Positions 6,833-9,643 of a stretch of 9,643 nt of DNA are shown piece by piece. The stretch's first letter is position 1, and every line of letters begins with the position of its first letter. Source of the DNA: Nitrospiraceae bacterium (GTDB lineage: Bacteria > Nitrospirota > Nitrospiria > Nitrospirales > Nitrospiraceae); NCBI GenBank assembly GCA_005793285.1, contig SXPO01000097.1, positions 1-9,643 on the forward strand. Direction: 5' to 3'. A model generated the notes under the pieces. The model searched no databases. It was not told the origin of the DNA and saw only the letters and a program-made list of their open reading frames with translations. Both the position numbers and the translations under genes were made by a program.

Positions 6833-8124
6833 CCGCTGCATTCTGGACGATCGTTTCGGCCATGACTCTCTGTGTCCTCGGTCTTCTACTGAGACCGTTG
6901 TTGAAGCGCCAGGCGCAGATGACGAGTGAACAGGAAAAAACGCTGCCGGTGTATCGGCAGCAATTTTCAGAGCTGGAGCAGGATCTCACCAACGGGCTGC
7001 TGACGGATGAACAGTATCAAACGGCTCGACATGAGCTGGAGCGCCGCGTGTTGGAGGAGACCGGTTCCATCGAAACATCATCGACGACTTCCGGAGGGCT
7101 CGTCAATCTTCGGTTTGTCGCACTCTCGTTAGTTATGATCATCCCGGCAGCCAGCGGGGTGCTCTACTGGACATTGGGCAATCCGGCTGCGATGACGCAC
7201 CCGGCGGCGTCGCCGATGGCGGCTCAGGGAGGTGCCGGCGACGAGCGCCAAATGATGGAGGGGCTCAATACGCTGATGGAACGGCTTAAGAAGAAGCTGG
7301 AGCAGAATCCCAATGATGCGACAGGCTGGACCATGCTGGCGCGCTCCTACATGGCCATGGAGCGGTATGCCGATGCCGTCCCAGCTTTCGATAAGGCGTT
7401 CAAACTGAATCCCAACAATGCGGACATGCTGGCCGATTATGCCGATGCGCTTGCCATTCACCAGGGACGCAAGCTCGAAGGCAAGCCGGAGACCATGATT
7501 CAAAAGGCGTTGAAAGTAGATCCCAATCATGTGAAGGCCCTGATGTTGGCGGGCACGATCGCGTACAATCGTAAAGACTTTTCTCTTGCCGTCAAAGATT
7601 GGGAACGGGCGCGCGCGAACTTGCCTCCGGGTTCTGATCCGGAAGATGGCGAGCAAATTGCGGCCGCGATCGGGGACGCGAAACAGCGGATGGGTGGTGC
7701 TCCGATGATGGCGGCGGCGAATGCGCCGATGGCGCAATCGGCTATGCCGGCTGAGCATCCTCCGGTCAAAAAGGCCGGTGCGTCGCGCGCGATCACGGGT
7801 AAAGTGGTGTTGGGGCCTGGTATGGCCGGCAAATCACTTCCAGATACACTGTTTGTCTTTGCGAAGGATGTTGCCGGCCCACCGATGCCGGTGTCGATCG
7901 TGCGGGCATCGAAGAAAGATTTGCCCTTCACCTTCCGGCTCGATGACTCGACAAGTCCGATGCCGTCTCGAAAGCTGTCGGACATCGATACCGTGGTCAT
8001 CGTGGCGCGGTTGTCAAAATCTGGACAAGCGATGCCTGGAAGTGGTGATCTGGAAGGTATGAGTCAGCCGATTAAGCCAGGGACGGAAAATATTACTGTC
8101 GTGATTGACCGAGAGCGTCCATAG
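6829..8124 (+). CDS. ccmI: Apocytochrome c chaperone CcmI (CycH), TPR and Ig-like domain
   Basis: Binds the C-terminal helix of apocytochrome c and presents it to CcmF/CcmH. I set the start at ATG 6829, which has AAGGAGG (6813-6819) nine bases upstream and an ATGA overlap with the ccmH stop; the frame is open further upstream only inside ccmH. The 431 residues show TM1 (about 4-24), a charged coiled-coil-like cytoplasmic loop (about 30-85, with TLPVYRQQFSELEQDL typical of CcmI), TM2 (about 92-115), TPR repeats (about 160-267, WTMLARSYMAMERYADAV and later units), a Met/Ala/Pro-rich linker (about 284-315) and a beta-rich C-terminal domain (about 322-431, beginning ITGKVVLGP). That last domain resembles the Ig-like C-terminal domain of long CycH proteins. 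It is the last gene of the ccm operon, followed by a terminator. Confidence 0.93.
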   Translation: MTAAFWTIVSAMTLCVLGLLLRPLLKRQAQMTSEQEKTLPVYRQQFSELEQDLTNGLLTDEQYQTARHELERRVLEETGSIETSSTTSGGLVNLRFVALSLVMIIPAASGVLYWTLGNPAAMTHPAASPMAAQGGAGDERQMMEGLNTLMERLKKKLEQNPNDATGWTMLARSYMAMERYADAVPAFDKAFKLNPNNADMLADYADALAIHQGRKLEGKPETMIQKALKVDPNHVKALMLAGTIAYNRKDFSLAVKDWERARANLPPGSDPEDGEQIAAAIGDAKQRMGGAPMMAAANAPMAQSAMPAEHPPVKKAGASRAITGKVVLGPGMAGKSLPDTLFVFAKDVAGPPMPVSIVRASKKDLPFTFRLDDSTSPMPSRKLSDIDTVVIVARLSKSGQAMPGSGDLEGMSQPIKPGTENITVVIDRERP

Positions 8125-8159
8125 ACATCGTGTTGTCCGCTCGATTTATCGGTGATTTG

Positions 8160-8183
8160 CACGGAGCTTGCCGTGGATTTTTT
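8160..8183 (+). terminator. Intrinsic terminator of the ccm operon
   Basis: CACGG (8160-8164) and CCGTG (8171-8175) form a 5-bp stem with a 6-base loop, followed by GA and six T residues (8178-8183). It lies 36 bases after the ccmI stop and just ahead of the haoA promoter, separating the two transcription units. The short stem suggests some read-through is possible. Confidence 0.65.
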
Positions 8184-8195
8184 CTCTCAAACATA

Positions 8196-8224
8196 TTGAC
8201 AAGGTGATTGACGTTAGCTATAGT
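8196..8224 (+). promoter_or_regulatory. Sigma70-type promoter of haoA
   Basis: A consensus -35 TTGACA (8196-8201) is followed by exactly 17 bases and the -10 TATAGT (8219-8224, five of six matches). Transcription should start near 8231. It is the best promoter in the window and lies in an AT-rich island. A second TTGAC at 8208-8212, 12 bases downstream of the first, falls inside the spacer and could belong to a regulator site. A further TATAAT at 8247-8252 has no matching -35. Confidence 0.7.
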
Positions 8225-8328
8225 CCGCCTTCGTTCATTAAGACTCTATAATTAGATTAGTATTAACAAACTTAAGAGCATCGGTATCATCGTTATGAAT
8301 TTTGTCGTAGGCAATTTTTTGACGGACA

Positions 8329-8341
8329 GGGCAGGCTGCCC
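8329..8341 (+). promoter_or_regulatory. Inverted repeat next to haoA RBS
   Basis: GGGCAG and CTGCCC flank a single G, a perfect 6+6 inverted repeat ending nine bases before AAGGAG. As RNA it could form a small hairpin (four pairs, five-base loop); as DNA it could be a binding site. Its position suggests a possible effect on translation or stability of the haoA mRNA, but no function is shown. Confidence 0.35.
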
Positions 8342-8350
8342 ATCAAACGG

Positions 8351-8356
8351 AAGGAG
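8351..8356 (+). promoter_or_regulatory. Ribosome binding site deciding the haoA GTG start
   Basis: AAGGAG lies seven bases before GTG 8364 and supports that codon over the in-frame ATG at 8295 (no RBS) and the ATG at 8394 (inside the signal peptide). Confidence 0.8.
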
Positions 8357-8363
8357 AATTACT

Positions 8364-9643
8364 GTGACCGTAAAGCATATTGCGAGGTATGCCATGGTTG
8401 TCTGCGGCCTCTTATTGGCCGCACCCGTGCATGCGCAGTACCCGAGCGTCCCGAAGGAAACCTTCGAGGCCCTGAAGATCGACCGGTCAGTCAGTCCCAA
8501 GGAGCTTCATGAGGCGCTGACCACTCGCTATAAGGATCCAGGTAGAGGAGCGGGGAAGGGGCAGTACGGCCAGTATTGGGAGCCGATTGCCATGACCAAG
8601 TACTTCGATCCCGCGACCTTCTACAAGCCCCCGCAATCGGTGAAGGAAGTCGCTTCGCGCGAGCAGTGCGTGAAATGCCACACTGATGAGTCGCCGGGGT
8701 GGGTGGCAATGTGGAAGAGAAGCACCCATGCCAACCTGGACAAGATTCGCAAGCTGACCCCGAACGACGATACGTTCTATAAGAAGGCCAAGCTGGAAGA
8801 AGTCGAGAATAATCTGCGCTCGCTGGGCAAACTCGGGCCCAAAGAGAACTTGAAGGAAGTGGGCTGCATCGATTGCCATGTGGACATCAACGCGAAAAAG
8901 TCGGCTGATCACCGGGTGGATCTCAAGATGCCCACGGCCGATGTCTGCGGCAACTGCCATCTCATGGAATATGCCGAGCGCGAGTCTGAGCGTGATACGA
9001 TCCTCTGGCCGAAGAACCAGTGGCCAAGAGGGCGTCCCTCGCACGTGCTGGATTGGAGAGCCAACGTCGAGACCGATATCTGGGCGGGTATGGCGCAGCG
9101 CGAGATTGCCGAAGGCTGCTCCATGTGCCATACCAATCAAAACAAGTGCGATAACTGCCATACCAGGCACGAATTCTCAGTAGCCGACTCCCGCAAGCCG
9201 GAAGCCTGCGGCACCTGCCACAGCGGGGCCGACCACAACAACTGGGAAGCCTACAACGGCTCGCAACATGGGCTGGGGTACCAGGCCTCGAAGGGCCGGT
9301 GGAATTGGAATTTACAGATGAAGGATATGGTGGTGAAGGGCGGGCAGAAGTTCCCGACCTGCCAGAGCTGCCATATGGAGTATCAGGGCAAATTCACCCA
9401 CAATACGGTGCGGAAGGTTCGCTGGGCGAATTATCCCTTCGTGCCAGGGATTCGCGAGGCTGTATTTGACAACTGGGGTATGCAACGGTACGAGGCGTGG
9501 GTCAAGACCTGTACCACGTGCCATTCCGAGACCTTTGCGCGCTCCTACTTGGAGTTTATCGACAACGGCACGAGCCATGGCCTCGATAAGTATGATGAGG
9601 CGCACAACGTCGTCCATAAACAGTTCGAGGCGCGGCTCTTGAC
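8364..9643 (+). CDS. haoA: Hydroxylamine oxidoreductase, octaheme c-type (partial, 3' end missing)
   Basis: Periplasmic enzyme that oxidises hydroxylamine, the product of ammonia monooxygenase, to nitric oxide/nitrite and passes electrons to cytochromes c. The 426 visible codons start with a signal peptide ([21 protein letters not shown], likely cut after VHA at about 24). All eight CxxCH sites are present, with first cysteines at C102, C168, C195, C252, C262, C282, C333 and C383. By order and position the C252-C255-H256 site corresponds to the P460 catalytic heme 4 of Nitrosomonas europaea HAO. D290-H291 in DHNNWEAY and Y357 in WANYPFVPG lie in segments conserved around the active site. The tyrosine that crosslinks to P460 (Tyr467 in the mature Nitrosomonas enzyme) would fall beyond the window. 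Strong colinearity with genuine HAO, including [10 protein letters not shown] and [19 protein letters not shown] blocks, argues against an octaheme nitrite reductase. Confidence 0.96.
   Translation, partial: MTVKHIARYAMVVCGLLLAAPVHAQYPSVPKETFEALKIDRSVSPKELHEALTTRYKDPGRGAGKGQYGQYWEPIAMTKYFDPATFYKPPQSVKEVASREQCVKCHTDESPGWVAMWKRSTHANLDKIRKLTPNDDTFYKKAKLEEVENNLRSLGKLGPKENLKEVGCIDCHVDINAKKSADHRVDLKMPTADVCGNCHLMEYAERESERDTILWPKNQWPRGRPSHVLDWRANVETDIWAGMAQREIAEGCSMCHTNQNKCDNCHTRHEFSVADSRKPEACGTCHSGADHNNWEAYNGSQHGLGYQASKGRWNWNLQMKDMVVKGGQKFPTCQSCHMEYQGKFTHNTVRKVRWANYPFVPGIREAVFDNWGMQRYEAWVKTCTTCHSETFARSYLEFIDNGTSHGLDKYDEAHNVVHKQFEARLL

Larger units (their letters stand above)
8225..8363 (+). other. 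AT-rich 5' leader of haoA
   Basis: Roughly 130 bases separate the predicted start of transcription from the haoA GTG. The first half is markedly AT-rich compared with the GC-rich genes around it, with a tandem ATTAG at 8251-8260. The second half holds a short GC-rich inverted repeat and the ribosome binding site. An in-frame ATG at 8295 lacks a Shine-Dalgarno sequence. Confidence 0.5.

Noticed and set aside
8487..9170. 227-codon ORF on the - strand inside haoA
   Set aside because: It is a shadow of the strongly conserved octaheme gene; no RBS, and its composition is explained by haoA codon use.
8364..9643. Octaheme nitrite reductase or other reductive multiheme cytochrome instead of HAO
   Set aside because: The heme spacing and long blocks such as [20 protein letters not shown] and [19 protein letters not shown] match genuine HAO; the Tyr crosslink remains to be read.
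1..9643. Mobile element, CRISPR array, tRNA or rRNA
   Set aside because: No transposase or integrase, no regularly spaced repeats, no long terminal inverted repeats, no RNA-gene signatures; all the clear genes are housekeeping or respiratory type on one strand.

Overview
The window carries genes on the + strand only and most likely comes from a bacterial ammonia oxidiser. The last gene is a clear hydroxylamine oxidoreductase (haoA) with all eight CxxCH heme sites visible. GC-rich coding sequence, a YfhL-like ferredoxin and a complete System I cytochrome c maturation operon directly upstream of haoA fit a complete ammonia oxidiser (comammox) of the genus Nitrospira better than a betaproteobacterial ammonia oxidiser. 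That lineage assignment is an inference from gene content and arrangement; no 16S, amo or nxr gene is present to settle it.

Layout. Positions 1-184 hold the 3' end of topA (C-terminal zinc-ribbon region of DNA topoisomerase I). Positions 185-508 are a 324-base gap with GTGAG repeats, a bulged hairpin, a possible 10-codon leader ORF and a 12-bp palindrome. A 2x[4Fe-4S] ferredoxin follows (509-856) and ends in a strong 15-bp hairpin terminator (872-910). From 1134 to 8124 runs an unbroken ccmABCDEFGHI operon, with gaps of at most 15 bases and several ATGA start/stop overlaps. It includes a 52-residue ccmD that is easy to miss. The operon ends in a hairpin plus T-tract terminator (8160-8183). 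A near-consensus sigma70 promoter (TTGACA, 17 bases, TATAGT; 8196-8224) lies 12 bases beyond the terminator. It drives haoA through an AT-rich leader of roughly 130 bases. haoA starts at a GTG (8364) behind AAGGAG and runs off the window end after 426 codons.

How the genes work together. CcmABCD load heme onto the chaperone CcmE at the membrane and release it. CcmG and CcmH handle the thiols of apocytochrome CxxCH motifs, and CcmI presents the apocytochrome. CcmF ligates heme. HaoA is a periplasmic octaheme enzyme and therefore one of the most demanding clients of this machinery, so the adjacency makes biological sense. The separate promoter lets haoA be expressed at a much higher level than the ccm genes. 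The ferredoxin and topA look like separate transcription units without a visible tie to nitrification.

No mobile element, CRISPR array, tRNA or rRNA was seen. I do not see a wholly unknown system here. The most worthwhile points are the ccm-hao arrangement, the haoA promoter and leader, the non-standard CxxC of CcmG, the Met-rich linker of CcmI, and the structured gap before the ferredoxin.
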